Part shown: positions 27,901-42,152 of the stretch, piece by piece
How the letters are laid out: the number at the start of each line of letters is the position of its first letter
Numbering within the stretch: the first letter of the stretch is position 1
NCBI GenBank assembly: GCA_034687125.1
Contig: JAQGBZ010000014.1
Location: forward strand, 415,012-479,011
DNA from: Neelides folsomi
Lineage: Eukaryota; Arthropoda; Collembola; Neelipleona; Neelidae
Reading direction: 5' to 3'
Length of the DNA stretch: 64,000 bases
Translations under genes and position numbers: made by a program
Notes under the pieces: model-generated
The model's database searches: none
What the model was told of the DNA's origin: nothing
Seen by the model: the letters and a program-made list of their open reading frames with translations, nothing else

Positions 27901-30900
27901 ACTCACTTAACAAAACTACGCCATTAAATCTCATAAGAAATTAGTATAATCATTTAGAATAAATAGGAAATAATACTATATAAATCCGTAGTTTTAATTT
28001 TATTTTACCATTTAAAATTCGATTATTATTACAATTAGTTTTTTCGTCATTTTTAAATTTTTGAGTTTTTACCCTACGAAAGTTGTTTTTTATAATTAAT
28101 GCAAGTTAAAGAATTAAATTAGAATTACAGGGGAAAATGAATGCATTTGACTGATTAGTTTTTAATTATCTACATATTACCTGGGAAAATGTCAGTTTAG
28201 ATTCCAATCATTGATAAACTCACTCATTCTTTGTCAGTCATATTTAATTATTTGGTATTTAGCTAATAAAGCCAATTTAATTAATTAAGCTAATAGTCAA
28301 TATTTAAAAAGAATGCCGTTTGTTCATTCTATATTTGTCCTTTTAATTAATGATGGGAAAATGAATAGGAGGTTTATGACTCAAAGGACTTTTTTAATAC
28401 AAATACCACCAAAGTTAAAGGTAAATCATGCATGCATAACCCGATGATTAATTAATCAATTTGAAGTAAATCTACAACTACTACATAGTAAGTTATGTTC
28501 GTTGGTTGTAATAAGAGAAACTTGGTTTCCAATGTCAAGGTTTACTCAATTTTTGGTGGATCAACATTGAACCACTTAGGTATCTTTTAGGGAGTTCTCC
28601 CAACCGTTTATTTCCACCCACGAGAAAATTTAATCCTTTAAATAGACTTAATCGTATGTCCAGAGCGTCACACTTCCATGTTGACCATGTTTCCCTTTGT
28701 GCAGGATTTGTCCAAAGAGAATGGAATCACCCTCATTGAGCATTTCAAGATTATGGACTACATCCCTGGAGCCAAAGCCAACATGTCGAATAGCAGGCGG
28801 GAGTTGGAAAGAATCGTGGATCAGACTTACAAGCAAACGAGAGGTCAGCCCAACTCTTCAATTTGCCCTTCCTTCCGCCACCCATTTGCTCCCATTTGAG
28901 GAGAATAGAAAGGCAAATAAAGCCAAGAGGAACATTTCCGCAACTTTCCCTCCACTTTCATTCAATGAGTGAAATGCCCTGGTTGGAGAACTTCGACCAT
29001 TGGCATGTTCCAAGAGTGGCAGATTAATAAAACATCCTTCCACTTATCAATTTTGTATAACAAAGGAAAAAACCATGAAAAGAAATGTAAATGGGATGTC
29101 ATGGATCATCGATTTTGTTATTATTCTTTTTATAAATAAATCCAAATTCGCAGGTTTTATTGGAGATTTGTAGTTTATTGAGAGAATAAACTGTTAGTAA
29201 ATTAATGAATTCTAAATAATAGATATTTGACGCTTTTGGGTCTTGGGGTATTAATTAAATACAATAATCTACAAATGAGTTCAAATATTCATTTAATATT
29301 TATATTTGATTTCAAGTTTATCTGTACTTTGGGGAACACATTACCCTCGTGGCGTTAATAGATGCATTAGACAAAAGGAATTTGCTTGACACGGGAGAAT
29401 ACATCATTATATCTCTAGATGATAAAATATGGGATCCAGAAAACGACCAAGATTACTTTAATACAAGTAATTTTTATTTTATTAAACACTTGTTAACCAA
29501 TAGTATACATATTCTACATTTTAATATAATAATATAATTTTAATATCTTGATTTCCCAATGACATGAGCTAATTGTAAATTAGTACTTGAGAAAGGAGAT
29601 TTTTACAAGAGTAAGGGCCTGAAATCAAATGATCTACAAGAAGAGGAAAAAAAGAAAGCCATGAACATTCGAATGAAAAGAATAAAAGCTTTTCGTTCTG
29701 TTCTCAAACTTACGCCGTCTCACCCTCAAGCCAATTACAGGTAAAACAAATCATAAAAAAGTCATAATCCTTAAAATGATGTTTCATTTCTTTAGCAAAA
29801 TTGAACATGAAATCCGAAATTTCTCAGTAAAAGCTCCATTCTGCGTTCCATACCATCCAATTTTATTTGAAGAAAGTCGAGTGAGTGATTTTTATATAGA
29901 TCTGATAAAATATTGAAATACATAAATAATAACTTTTTTGTCGGAACTTTGGACTGAGTGAGTGAATAATTGATTGTATATTAGGTAATATTTGTCGGTT
30001 TAAATGTAATGAGTAGTCTTTTTCGAATGCTTAATGATTTTTCTAAATGATTGAAGGTTCGTCTCCCAGCTTCTGCATATCTATACGACGCAGTTATGAT
30101 CTACGCCAAGGCTCTCTCCGAAGTCCTCGACGAAGGCGGCGACCCAAGAAATGGAACAGAGATCTTCAAAAAAATGACTAACCGCACCTTTGATTCGATT
30201 CAAGGGTATAAAGTAAGTGCAAGTCAACTTTCATCAAAACCACTCTAGTGTATCTGCCAAACATATAAATATAACTAGAGTATTTGGCCTTTTACCCACA
30301 TTCACGAGTACGGAAAACCTTCTATGCCTTTAAGCATCTAAAATATGAGCATAACCGTTATAAGTCCAATATCCAAATTCCTATCAATAGTAGGCACGAT
30401 ATGTATGTAGTTATGTATGTTACAGATAAATACAATCAAGTGTATCGTATAACTTATTTGGTATCAAATATCAAAGTGAATTATTGTACATAAATATTTG
30501 AATATTAACGCATGTATGGTCTTATATGGCTCAGGTAATTATGTAAACCATACCAGTTTATAATTTTGCCACAAGTCGCATTATTTAAATACGTACATTA
30601 ATACTCGTACTATTATTGTAAAATGACGGTGTTTGATTTTCCAATGAAATCCTAATTTAAAATACTTTATCCTATCTTAACATGATTGGAAATACATTTA
30701 AGAGAGTTATTAGAATGAATGCCATTGATAAACACCATATTTAGGTCCTCATGGATGAGAATGGAGATGCGGAGGGGAATTATTCAGTCATCGCTTTAAT
30801 GGATGGCACGGAGGTAAGTGGTAATGAAAGTGGAAGCAGTGGGATGAACCTTCAGCTCGTCGGCTATTTCCGCCAAAATGCATCATCTCCACATGCTCTG

Positions 30901-33900
30901 CCCGTAAAAATCCTAATTTACTACAAGATAATACCATTATATACCAACATGTTGATGTGTTTAAAGTATAAATTAAAGGTTAAGGATATTCTCGTCTTGC
31001 TAATATTTATATAAACTTGATAACTTCAAAACTGAGTTTATACTAACATATGCAAGGAAGTTTGAGAATTGAGGATGTGTTTTATAAACTGTCAACTGAG
31101 ATCTTGTTTAGATTCCCATTTTTTAAAACTTATATAAATAAGAAGGTTGGGATAATATTTTAGGAGTTTCATTACTTTAACGAGTCACGGCCGATTCAAT
31201 GGGTTGGCGGAAAGCCACCGAAATCCGAACCGAAGTGCGGATTCAACGGTGAAAAATGTCTCTACAAGCCAGAATGGACAACCATCATTGTTTGCTCAGT
31301 TTTTGCGTCAATTCTTCTTGGGGCATTTGCCCTCTTCGCTCGGTGAGTCTTCCTTTTCAATTACTTTACTAAGAACGTGCTTGAATTCATCAATAGTACC
31401 TACTGTGTATTTATATCGTTCAATTCAATAGCCGGTTCCATCAAATGTATTTAAACAGAACCGCGTCTTTGTATATACATACTTACTTTCATATATCAAA
31501 AATATCAGTAATAGAAATTCATATAATAAAGTCAATGACCTTTGATTGCTATATAGGTAAAAGTTTTAATAAACCTTTTTTATTCAGTTAATACTACACT
31601 ATAAATTACATCACCACTATAACCGAAATTTTTGAAACTGTTCCTATTTTCAAATTATTCTTGATTGTAAAACTTTTTTGTTTTTATCAAAAAATATTGA
31701 AATGAAATTCACAATTAAAAATTCTCATTCATCCAACTCAATAACCGATTCACCATGTTCTTAGCATATATTTATTATTGTGAAAGAAATCTTTAACTTG
31801 ATAGATGATATGCAAATTTTATCGCGTCCAGACTTTCAATAAAACGTAATTTAATTTTTAGCATTAACTTAAAAATTCAATTGAGCTATATTTTGGACTT
31901 GACTTGAACAAAGAGAAGAACTTGTAATGAAATAGTGTAAAATTTTGACTTCTAGCCATTACCGCTATGAGCAAAAACTTGCTTGTCTCCTGTGGAAGAT
32001 AGATATGAGAAACGTGATAACCATTCCAATCGGACCACCGGAACCCATGAATGGAGCCAAAAGCACTGTGAGAATCAAATATTTCATTTCCTTCTCCTCT
32101 TACACAGCTTTGTCATGCCATTGAATAATACGTGGATTGATTGGAACTTAATAAGGTGGCACTTTGCCGACAATTGTTGGGGACGGCTGTCGAAGGCGAA
32201 GCTCCACTGGAGTTTACCTACAAAAGAGCATACACGCCAATTGGTAATTTCTCACACCCAAAGGTTCGGTTTAACAAACTTGAACAATTATTAGGATTCT
32301 ACAAAGGAATGGTCGTTGCAATCAAGCCAATCTATAAAAGAAATATTGATCTTACTCGGACCATTCAAAAGGAACTCAAACAGGTCAAAAAAGTTCACTG
32401 TATTTCATGCTTCAATGAGAGAAATTTTGATTGGGAGAAAATTGCTTTCTTTTCAATTTTCTTGTTTTGCCTTTGAAATCTGTTGGAATCAAAGCAAAAT
32501 AATTTGATCACAATGATCTATTATTATCATAAATTACTACATTTAAGAGGAATTGTCAAATAACTAATTAATTTTAGGCCTCAACTTTCCCTCGATGAAT
32601 TAATGACACAAGAATACAATCAATGGACATTAATCTTTTGTCCCGACATTAATTTTACCTTTACATGCATGCAATTTATGCAATTTTATCGATTCGCAAA
32701 TTCGGAATTTATAAATTCGTTTAATATTCTGCTATCTTGAGTAAAAAGTACGACAGTTCTCAATATAACAACGAAAGCTAATCAATGAAAGCAAACATTA
32801 CAATATTGGAAGTTATTTTTATGCCTATCTTAATTTGCCCTTTTAAGGCCTTTAAACAAGAAAATATAATGGATTTTCTTTTGTATGAATATAATATTGG
32901 TATAAACTACCGGTATAACTATAAATTTAATGAAGGAATCATTTAAAATAATATAATACTACGTAGTAGTTTATACTAACGTTATAACTTTTATTATAGC
33001 AGTTATAATCTTATAATGCAACTTATTACTTTATTATAATGCCCTTCATTCGTATATCCTAAAGGTTATTAAAGTTCATTACCGAATGCATTAAATGATA
33101 CGTTATTCTTTAATAAAAAAGAAAGTAATCCTAAAAAGTAGGCAAACAAAGATACTAAATTCAAGTTTATTTTCAATTTCAATATCTCTCAAGTCCTTAA
33201 TGAAAACAAATATTTGATCCTTTTAAATTAAAAGCTTTTCCTTCTATGCATTTAAGTATCTAAATTTAACTACCTACACTCTGCATATAATTGAGAAATC
33301 AGAATATGAGATCTTATATATTGTAATGTAATGTGCTTGAACAGATATCATAAATATAAGAATTCGGAGGCTTAAATGACCATGAAATCTCCCAGTTGCT
33401 TTCTTTAAGCCCATAAGAATTGAATCCTATAAGATTTTTCTACGTAGATCCGAGAGCTCCGACATGAGAATATAATTCCGTTTATTGGGGCGTCTGTTGA
33501 GACGGGGAATATTTGTATTCTCACTGCTTACTCTGCAAGAGGAAGTCTCGAGGATGTGCTTCAAAATGAAGATCTACATCTAGACAACATGTTCCTCGCA
33601 TCGCTCGTTGCTGATCTCATAAAAGTAAAGTCACCAATAGCTAAATGCTCTTAATTGCTCTGAATAATAATTTTCCATTCACCTATTAGATTAACGTAAA
33701 TAAAAATGTAAATACATGGGTATGAATACTATCCTATGTAGTATGTTCATACGTGTTTGCTAAAAGTTTGATAATTCAGTATAATTGTAATTAATTACAT
33801 AATTCTAAGTAAGGCTTGATTTTTGGAAAATGATAAATGTGGATTTTGCTATTTACAGGGGATGATTTATCTTCACGACTCAGAAATTGTTTCACACGGT

Positions 33901-36900
33901 CACCTTAAGTCTTCCAACTGTTTGGTTGACAGTCGTTGGGTTCTCCAGATTTCCGACTTTGGTCTCCACGATTTCAAAGGTGAGAAACGCCCACGTTCTC
34001 CCGTTGAGATTAAAGAATTAAGAGATCTTTTTCGTCTTTACACTCCCCACCTGAACAAACGAGTCTCGAGAGAGTTGAATTAAGTTTTCTCAAGTTATTG
34101 ACAACTTTTCCAGACCTTTGATCATTGAGAGTTTTTGGGTTTGTAAAGAGGGTGGAATAAACTGAAAGTTTGAGTGTACTGAAGGCATTTGAGGACGATG
34201 GCCCCTTCTTCAAGATATGTAATGTACAGACACCTATTTACTTCACAAGTTCTTTTTAATCAATTGCGCCCCTTCATTCTGCACATTCAGCTCTCGTCCA
34301 ACTTTGCAATTTAGAACTTTACCCGTCTGTGAAATCTTATTTAGTATTTCGAGTTCGAGTATACTTTGAATATACTCAAATTTTCCAGCGCAGCTCGAGA
34401 CTACGAATTCTTTACAAAGGGATAAAAATTTGAGTGGGGATTGTCCTCACATACCAACTAACAACGGGAAGAGCTTAAATGTATCCTAGAATTCATTTGT
34501 CAGATGTACTCTGTTATGTATGTATATTTTCAGTTACGTAATACAACATTATACCAAAAATTCTTTAATATAAATAAATTGTTATCATCGTTAATGCTAG
34601 AAAGCATAAACTATTCATAAAATTCGTAATATTTAAAGTAGAATTAATTTTTCTTCAAATGTCAAATGTCAAAAGCTGAAAGCATGTTTATATTTACTTA
34701 GGGCAGTTTGAACCTAATAGGGGTGTTAATCTTTTTAAGACACTGATAAATCTGCTATGAAGTTTATATAAAATTAACTTTTTAATAAATAATTAACGAT
34801 GCGTTAAAAGGATAAAAGGGAGGATTTACGCTTCACTCAAACTCTCCATTCTAATATTTATAATACGAGTATTCGCTAATAATATTTATTACTTTCTTTG
34901 CTCATAATTTAATCCAACTCCTTCCTCTCCCATTAGCAGTTAATACTTTGGAGAAGTTTTAGCCCTTGGGCGTCGTAAAACAAATGAATGCTATCTCTCT
35001 CAACATCGCTTAACCTTTTCTCCTATTCGATCTTTTTTGCAAATCGATCTCTCAATCTCTCAACCTAACCAAATTCACATCAATTGGAACAAAGGCTAAA
35101 AGGGGAATTTTTTAAGCTGGACAAGAAATGCGGAATAATGAAAAGGGGCAGCGGAAGCTTCTTTGGCGGTCTCCTGAGCTTCTCCGAGATCCGAATCCTC
35201 CGTCGCGAGGAACCCAAAAGGGAGATGTCTATTCTTTCGGAATCATTTTGTACGAAATGATCGGGAGATGTGGACCATGGGGAAAATCCCAGCTTTCTTC
35301 AGAAGGTCTCAACCCAATCAATAATAAAACAATGCTAAGATTTTTACCCTCCCATCTTGGGTTTGGTTAAAAAAAAGGATTTATTTAACAATAGCATTAA
35401 TCTCAATTACACGACAGAAATCCTTGATCGATTGATCCACCCCCTGAGACGACAAGGAGAATACGAGTACTTTCGTCCTCTCACTTATCAATTGGACTGC
35501 TCCAAGTCGATCCTCCGATGTCTTCACTCAACGTGGGAGGAGGATCCCGAACTTCGCCCAGACTTCCGCTTCATTCGAGTCCGGCTGAAGGAAATGCAGG
35601 CGGGATTGTAATTGGATCTTTTTCGACCGTTCACCTCAGACGTTCACCTCAAATGTTATTTAATCCTTGGATTGGGTTGCAGGAAGCCGAACATATTTGA
35701 TAATATGCTTTCAATCATGGAGAAGTACGCTTGTAATTTGGAGGACCTCGTTCAGGAACGAACCACTCAACTCATGGAGGAGAAGAAGAAGACCGACGCC
35801 TTGCTCCATCGCATGCTTCCAAAGTTTACCACTTTACATTATAATTTTCTTTTACATGACATTTAACTTCTTTTCAAACTCCTTGTTCGAATATTCATAT
35901 ACCGTTCATAAGAAATATGAGCATGAGATCATCTCATAATGGACTATTTGAACAAGTGTTAACATGAACAATTTTACGAAATTGACTTGAACTGAATACT
36001 TTTTGCAAAGGAAATAACCTTTATTGAATGTGTTAGGTCAGTGGCAGAAATTCTGAAGAGGGGAGAACCCGTCGAGGCTGAAAGCTTCGACTCTGTAACA
36101 ATTTATTTCTCGGATATTGTGGGTTTTACGACGTTATCAGCTGGAAGTTCTCCACTTGAAGTAAGAAGAATCTTCTGATTCCTCTGTGTTAATCCCAAAT
36201 CTCCACTCCAGGACTCGTCCTCTTTAAACTGATTTGATGAACGCGATTGGGTTGTTTTTAGGTCGTGGAGCTGTTGAATGATCTCTACTCCTGCTTTGAC
36301 TCCATTATTTCTAATTACGACGTTTACAAAGTTGAGACCATCGGGGATGCGTACATGGTGGTAAGTGAAAGCAACTAGCGCACAAATGCTTCATTTCTAA
36401 TACATTTAATGAAAACGAGTTGCTTATAAGTTTTATTAACGTAAGACAGTGTTTTAATATAGTAATGTTATAAAAACTATAGCCGTTTAACATTAAGCTG
36501 GATTAAGATGGAATTAAAGAAAATGAAAATTTTTAAATGGTTCTGCTTGGGAATTAGGTTAGCGGATTACCCCTGCGAAATGGAAACGAACATGCTGGGC
36601 AAGTAGCTTCCATGGCTCTTCATCTCCTTGATCGAATTCGAAACTTTGAGATTCGGCACATGCCGGGCGAAAGACTCAAGCTGAGGATCGGAATTCATTC
36701 GGGTAAATCCAACAGAAGGATTAGGCTCAACAAGTTTTTCACCCTTTGACTCAGATTTCCAGATTAAACCCTTGACAATCTCCGTATCCTTTTCCTCCGA
36801 TTCTTCCTCGTCTTTGGATCAGTCCTTCATTTCTATTCTTTAAATTCTTGATCATGTTAATGATTTTAACTTTCTCATGAAAGGCTCGTGCGTTGCTGGA

Positions 36901-38477
36901 GTGGTTGGAACAAAAATGCCAAGGTTAGAACTATCGAATTGGACGTTATTTCAAATTGCTCGCATTTATTGCGTGAGAGCAACGCATATTCTGATAATTG
37001 TGTTTAGTTTTGAATGCTAATGGCCTTATCATGCAATTTTAAACCCCACGCACATATTACAGACTCATTAATGATAAAGTGCGTTTTAAGGGAAATAATG
37101 AAACATCTGAACTATTAGAATATTTCTAATGAAAATTACTAATTCTTCTATTATTTTAAAAGGTATTGCTTGTTTGGCGATACTGTCAATACAGGTGAGC
37201 ATTACCTATTTTGAACATTCCGCATAATTTTGCTATTCAGTTTCAAGGGTTTAGAACATTAATATTAAGTAATTAAATGGTGGTTTAGACGTTTGCTTTC
37301 AAATTAGCAAATACACATTAGGAATTAATTAATAGAAAAGCAATTAATTGTCGATTGATAATGAGCGGATTGTGTTTAAAGCTTCGCGAATGGAGTCTTC
37401 TGGGGAGCCTCTTCGGATTCACATTTCAAAAGAGACAAAGGACTTGCTTGATCTCATTAAAGGCTACTACTGTGAAGAGAGAGGATTAACTCCCATCAAA
37501 GTAACCCTTAAAGATTTATTTACAACTCCATAAAGTAATACTAATGTCGACTTAAATAAGGGCAAGGACCTTGGATAAAGACAATTTAAAATAATGTTTA
37601 AATAATTCTATTCATACTTTATTTACTTTGAGTATTAACATTTTCAAACATTATTTTGTAAATTAAAAAGGGAAAGGGTGAGATGTTTACATATTGGCTA
37701 AGCGGAGAAGATTCACCAAAAATGAGAAAAAATACAATTGGAACTGCAATAACAAAAGCAAACAAATTCAAAGGAACCATCAATCTTGTACCAATCAAAA
37801 CCATTGAAGGTTCTCTATTTACATTTCTTTGTTATTCTAAATATTTATTAATGCTATAATGAACATTGATACTTCCAATACTTTTAGTCAACACTTATCA
37901 TTTATCATCTACGGATATAATAATATTTGTAATAAAAGTAAAAACGTAAAGAAATTAAGGTGGGAAGTATCAACATAGAATAAATTGGATGTATCACAGT
38001 TTAAATGAGATAAGGGAGATTAAAAATTGTTTTCTTTTCTCCAGATGGCAATTCCAACTTCCCATTCCTCAATATCAGTCCAAGGAGAATAAAGAGCGAA
38101 TTGAAGCCATCTGAGGGTTTTCCATCGATCGTGGACCACAATGTTTCTTCATTCAATGGAGGGAACAATTTCAAGCCCACGACTTGGCTCCTGGCAGAAA
38201 CAAATAAGAGTGGAAAAATTGTGAGTGAAATTTGATCCATTAATTCCCTTTATGACCCATTTCCCCCTTTATCAAGGAGGAGCTCTGCAAGAATGGGCGG
38301 TATGTGAGCTGCTCAAATGTATTCCAAGAGTGCAAAGCATCCATCATCAAGGAGTTGAGGAAAAATGAGAAAAGCTCTGCAGCGAGATTCCGCTCCGCCC
38401 CAATTATCACCTTCATGGAGGGGAACAACGCCAACATGAATTCACAAATGAAACAAGACGCACCAAATTTTGTCTGA
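24983..38477 (+). CDS. receptor-type guanylate cyclase
   Basis: A single-span receptor that makes cGMP from GTP on ligand binding. Its 27 exons all join in phase to 1333 residues: 24983-25153, 25330-25568, 25838-25985, 26585-26770, 28705-28843, 29317-29466, 29584-29740, 29796-29880, 30057-30212, 30745-30903, 31164-31342, 31956-32067, 32156-32383, 33448-33624, 33859-33979, 35117-35305, 35418-35607, 35683-35823, 36037-36160, 36262-36360, 36558-36702, 36884-36923, 37163-37194, 37382-37500, 37671-37809, 38045-38220 and 38277-38477. It has a signal peptide (1-29), an ANF-type ligand-binding domain with YFTFART, and a Cys-rich juxtamembrane part ([10 protein letters not shown]). A transmembrane helix (about 569-589) and a kinase-homology domain follow; the catalytic loop reads HGHLKSSN, so kinase activity is unlikely. 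A coiled linker ([12 protein letters not shown]) leads to the cyclase core with [22 protein letters not shown] and [15 protein letters not shown]. An approximately 165-residue extension follows. AATAAA occurs at 38520. Confidence 0.95.
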
Positions 38478-39401
38478 CTCTTTAGACTCCTCAATTAATT
38501 ATAAGATGGTATAAAGTATAATAAAAGTTGGGGTAATTAATTGCGTACCGCATTGCGAAGAAAGATTAAAAATGGTAAGCTTGCGAGTCAAAAACTCAGA
38601 AAGCTACATAAAATAAAAAAAAGTTATGTAGATAGATACATGTATGAGTATAAGGTAAAGTTACATTTTTGTTAATTTGTCCATTTATAATACGTAAGTT
38701 AATAAGATGCAAAACTTAAGAATTAGAAGAAACTTTATCCCATTAGGAAAATGAGTATAAAATTGTAATTTTAACATTTGGCTCAATTTCTTTTTGTATC
38801 ATTTTTACTTCGTCAGGTTTCAAGTTGAATTAAGTATAGTATTGTTATGAGTTAAGAAGGTCAATGATCCTATCTAGTCATTCTTACTATTAATTTTCAT
38901 TACACGAAATATGAATATTTTCTGCTGAAAATATTAAAAAAATTATCTTTGATACATGTACTAAAAAAGTAATAGTAAATTCATGCACTAAATATCAATG
39001 ATTCTTTATAAATACAGCAACTTGTAAGTACAGAATATGATGAATCATAAAAATAAGGGTTAGTAAATGAGCATAATAATAATAATAAATATTTAAGGTA
39101 CGTTAAGTATATATTAACGGAATCTTTTGAACTTCGTAAAAGTACAAGGCAGTGCCAAAAACCAATTATGATAATGAAAATAGGTTATTTAGTCATACTG
39201 TATTTATTTAACATTGTAATAAGAATTAAAAATAATAAAATAATTTAAAATTCAACAATTAAAAGCATAATATGGTAAATATGCTATAAATTATGTACAC
39301 ACAATTATGAATATAGGATGAGTATACAAATAAATATATTGTTATCTGTCGTGGCAAACATCAATTATTACATATTATCTCAATATCATCTTTCATCATT
39401 T
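38478..39401. other. convergent 3' spacer
   Basis: This AT-rich spacer lies between the guanylate cyclase stop and the stop codon of the CUB-like secreted gene. AATAAA at 38520-38525 lies 43 nt after the cyclase stop. Nothing else is recognisable. Confidence 0.5.
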
Positions 39402-41387
39402 CTATCCTGACTGTGGGCAAGGTTGTTGAACAAAGTCAAGACAGAATCCCCTGTTCAATTGATCCGGAGCTCTTGGGTCACTCATTTCAAAGTCGTTAAA
39501 ATGAACACGGAGAGAGAACGGCCGGCTGAAGCCTGAAAAAGAGAAAGTGAACCAAATGAAACCTTTCCTCAAGGTGCATACGTAGCATAGGTATAAATTG
39601 TAGTACGTATAGTAAGTACATGTATTTATATAAGAACGTATATAATGTAAAGCATAAATGAACTTTTTTCTTTTACTGTAAACTGGGGCATGATGGGTGG
39701 ATCCGGAAAGACTTGAGAAAGTTCCTCCGCAAATCCTATCCACACATGACGAACCGTCCGTCTGAGTTTCCCTCCCAGTGTCTGTGGAGCAGTCGATGCC
39801 GATCCAGTCCGAGGGACATTGCTCTGCTCCAGATAAGGTCCTTTGAGGGGTCGTCATGTTTTGCGAGGTTGAGGAAATGACAAAAGCCTCTGCAATAATG
39901 AATGAGAACCCCGTCAGCCCGATTTCTCTTAAATTAAAGTGGAGTGAAGTTGGAGGAAATTGGGACCTTTGGGATCAGCAGATTCCTTGCAGGGAACGTA
40001 GACGATTCCGCAAAATCCCTCTTCGGCCCTTACACAAATGCTGTACTCTTGGGCCGACAGCTGCATTCCGTACTCCGGCCCCATGAGATGCGGATCACCA
40101 TAGTTGAAGCTCCGGATTTTTCCAGACATCCCAGTGAAGTACTGGAGACAGCTGTCACCTGCCCTATACTGGGCATTGCATGCAATCTGAGAAATTTTGA
40201 TCCGCCATTTCCGAGCATAGCTATCGCCGCTCGTCACAATGTTGATCTTGATGTTCCCGGCACTCGGACCAGCGTCAATGTACACTATTACAAGAGTTCA
40301 TAAGATGAACATAAGTTCAGGATGTGCTTCCAATAATAATATGAACTTCTGCTATAGTATTAGTAGGACATATTCTAATATAGTCATTCCAATCTTCCAA
40401 TATACTTGGTCTATTATTTATTAGGATGAGAATGATACTTACTGTGCTGGCCTGAATTTTCTCCACAGATGGGTGGAACAGGTCGTCCACCCGCCACAAC
40501 AAACACATCAGACTCACAGATGTGATCAATTGGTTCAGGCTGTTGAAGACTAAACTCCTCAAAATCGAGCCTGTAAATTGATAAAATAAGACTAAATCAA
40601 CTCTCCTTCATAAAAATCATAAGAGAAATAGACTCAAGACATCGAGAATTTAGAATCAATTTTTTCTTCATTCATTACATTTGTTTAGTGAGTCAAAAAC
40701 AGTTTGAAAGATTTTCATTAAAAATACATTTTACAAAGTAATTAAGATTTCTTTACCTGAATTGGCAAATATTATTGTCAACTTTTTGGACTGTAATGGG
40801 ACATTCCACGCTTCCATCGTATGTCCCAGGCCACTCAGGATTCATAAAATATGTAATGTTTTGATTCGTCTCTGTATTGCAAGACTTTTGGACTAATCAC
40901 GGAAGAAAAAATCAAGTTTAGCTTTTTAAGAAATAAGTATTTGGGATAAGATAATACATAAAGATATTTTAGTTTGGTTATTCAACTTACAGACACAGCA
41001 AACACCAAATCCAGAAGCACATTGTCCACTGCCCGATCCACCCATTTGCGTGCATTGATTTCTTGGGTAGCAGGTTCCATTGGCTCCGTTGTCTGACTGG
41101 CACGGGGCGTTTTGGAGTCGAATCATCATGAGCATGGAGATGACTAAAGAAGGAAAAAGTGGCTGATAGCTGAGCGAAACCGTTGAATTATTGTTCACCG
41201 TACGCTTCGACTCCTTATGAGACACGTCGGTCGAGACCTGTTTCTCGTCCGAGGGATAGGGCACTGTGAGGGAGTCGATGAGGTCGGATCGCTTGAGCGC
41301 CTCGAGCTCGTCTTTCGTCGGCGACTCGATGATGACCGATGCGGACGAAAGGGCGAAGAAGCAACAGAGGAGGAGAATCTTCGCCAT
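39402..41387 (-). CDS. secreted Cys-motif / CUB-like protein (arthropod family)
   Basis: Six exons on the minus strand (41387-40991, 40892-40757, 40570-40443, 40284-39967, 39889-39677, 39532-39402) encode 440 residues. The N-terminus is a signal peptide (MAKILLLCCFFALSSAS). A conserved cystine module follows, GTCYPRNQC then GQCASGFGVCCV (about residues 104-132). CUB-like strands follow (ITYFMNPEWPGTYDGSVEC, NNICQFRLDFEEFSL, then CGENSGQHMYIDAG). The middle has CLQYFTGMSGKI and YSICVRAEEGFCGI. The C-terminal block is rich in Cys (DWIGIDC, RICGGTF, GFCLDFVQQPC). From memory this architecture is widespread in insects and crustaceans as uncharacterised CUB-domain proteins. An extracellular role is inferred. 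A TATA box lies 77 nt upstream of the start codon. Confidence 0.9.
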
Positions 41388-41463
41388 GGCCAGGCGGAGA
41401 TCTGCGGGACGGCGGCTGAGAAGACTGAAGGGGAATGGGGAAGTGGATCATCGGCGTGTCGTC

Positions 41464-41470
41464 TTTTATA
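41464..41470 (-). promoter_or_regulatory. TATA box of the CUB-like secreted gene
   Basis: On the minus strand the sequence reads TATAAAA inside GGCTTATAAAAGACG, 77 nt before the ATG at 41387. It is followed by a GC-richer 5' UTR-like stretch, which is the usual spacing for a TATA promoter with a short leader. Confidence 0.6.
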
Positions 41471-42152
41471 AGCCCTCCTTCTCCATCGAAGAATAGAAAG
41501 GATTTTTGCCGTCTCACCCTCATCGAACAAAGTGGCGGAAAGTAAAGTAGGTTCAAACCAAAAGGAGAACTGACCTCAAACGTGGGGACCGATGTGGAAC
41601 TCCCATGAATACATATCATGAGCCAAGGGCGTGGGGTCAAATACACAAGACAATGTCAACTTCTCCTTTATCTCCTTTGTTTCCATCTCCTGCACATCTC
41701 CATGGTCGAGCGAGGAGGATTAAAAAGTTAAGGATGAGGATGTATGTTATGGGGTGATTGATTGATTCCATCAGCTCCCTATTGAGTGACTGATGGACTT
41801 CCTCTGCTCCATTTAACCAAAACACAATCCTTCTTCGAAGATCAGACGTCGTGACTATAAACGTAAACAATTAATTTCTTACCTCTCATGCAATTTCCCT
41901 CTCCTTTCATTCCCCTATTAGAATTCTCCTTTGCTTCTTCTCACAGTTGTGCCAATTCAATCCCCCACTCAAAATAACAATTAACTTTTCTCTTTTACTT
42001 CAACAAACAACAAAAATTTATTAACAACTTTATGACAAAAACGCAAAATAAGTTGCGTACTTGAGAAATGGGAACAAATTAATTGGTTTTAAATACAATT
42101 CTACAATTTGAATAAAAAATATAATTTGAAACGAATAAATGTAAACAATCTA
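41471..42152. other. spacer between two minus-strand secreted genes
   Basis: This spacer holds the upstream region of the CUB-like gene and the 3' flank of the collagen-tail gene. A minus-strand open frame (41870-41637) contains a short stretch resembling collagen triplets (GDGNKGDKGE). It has no matching splice phase to the neighbouring gene, so it was not called. Confidence 0.4.

Noticed and set aside
41637-41870. Minus-strand ORF with collagen-like GDGNKGDKGE
   Set aside because: Only three or four triplets. A possible acceptor before it does not match the phase of the collagen exon at 42541-42415.
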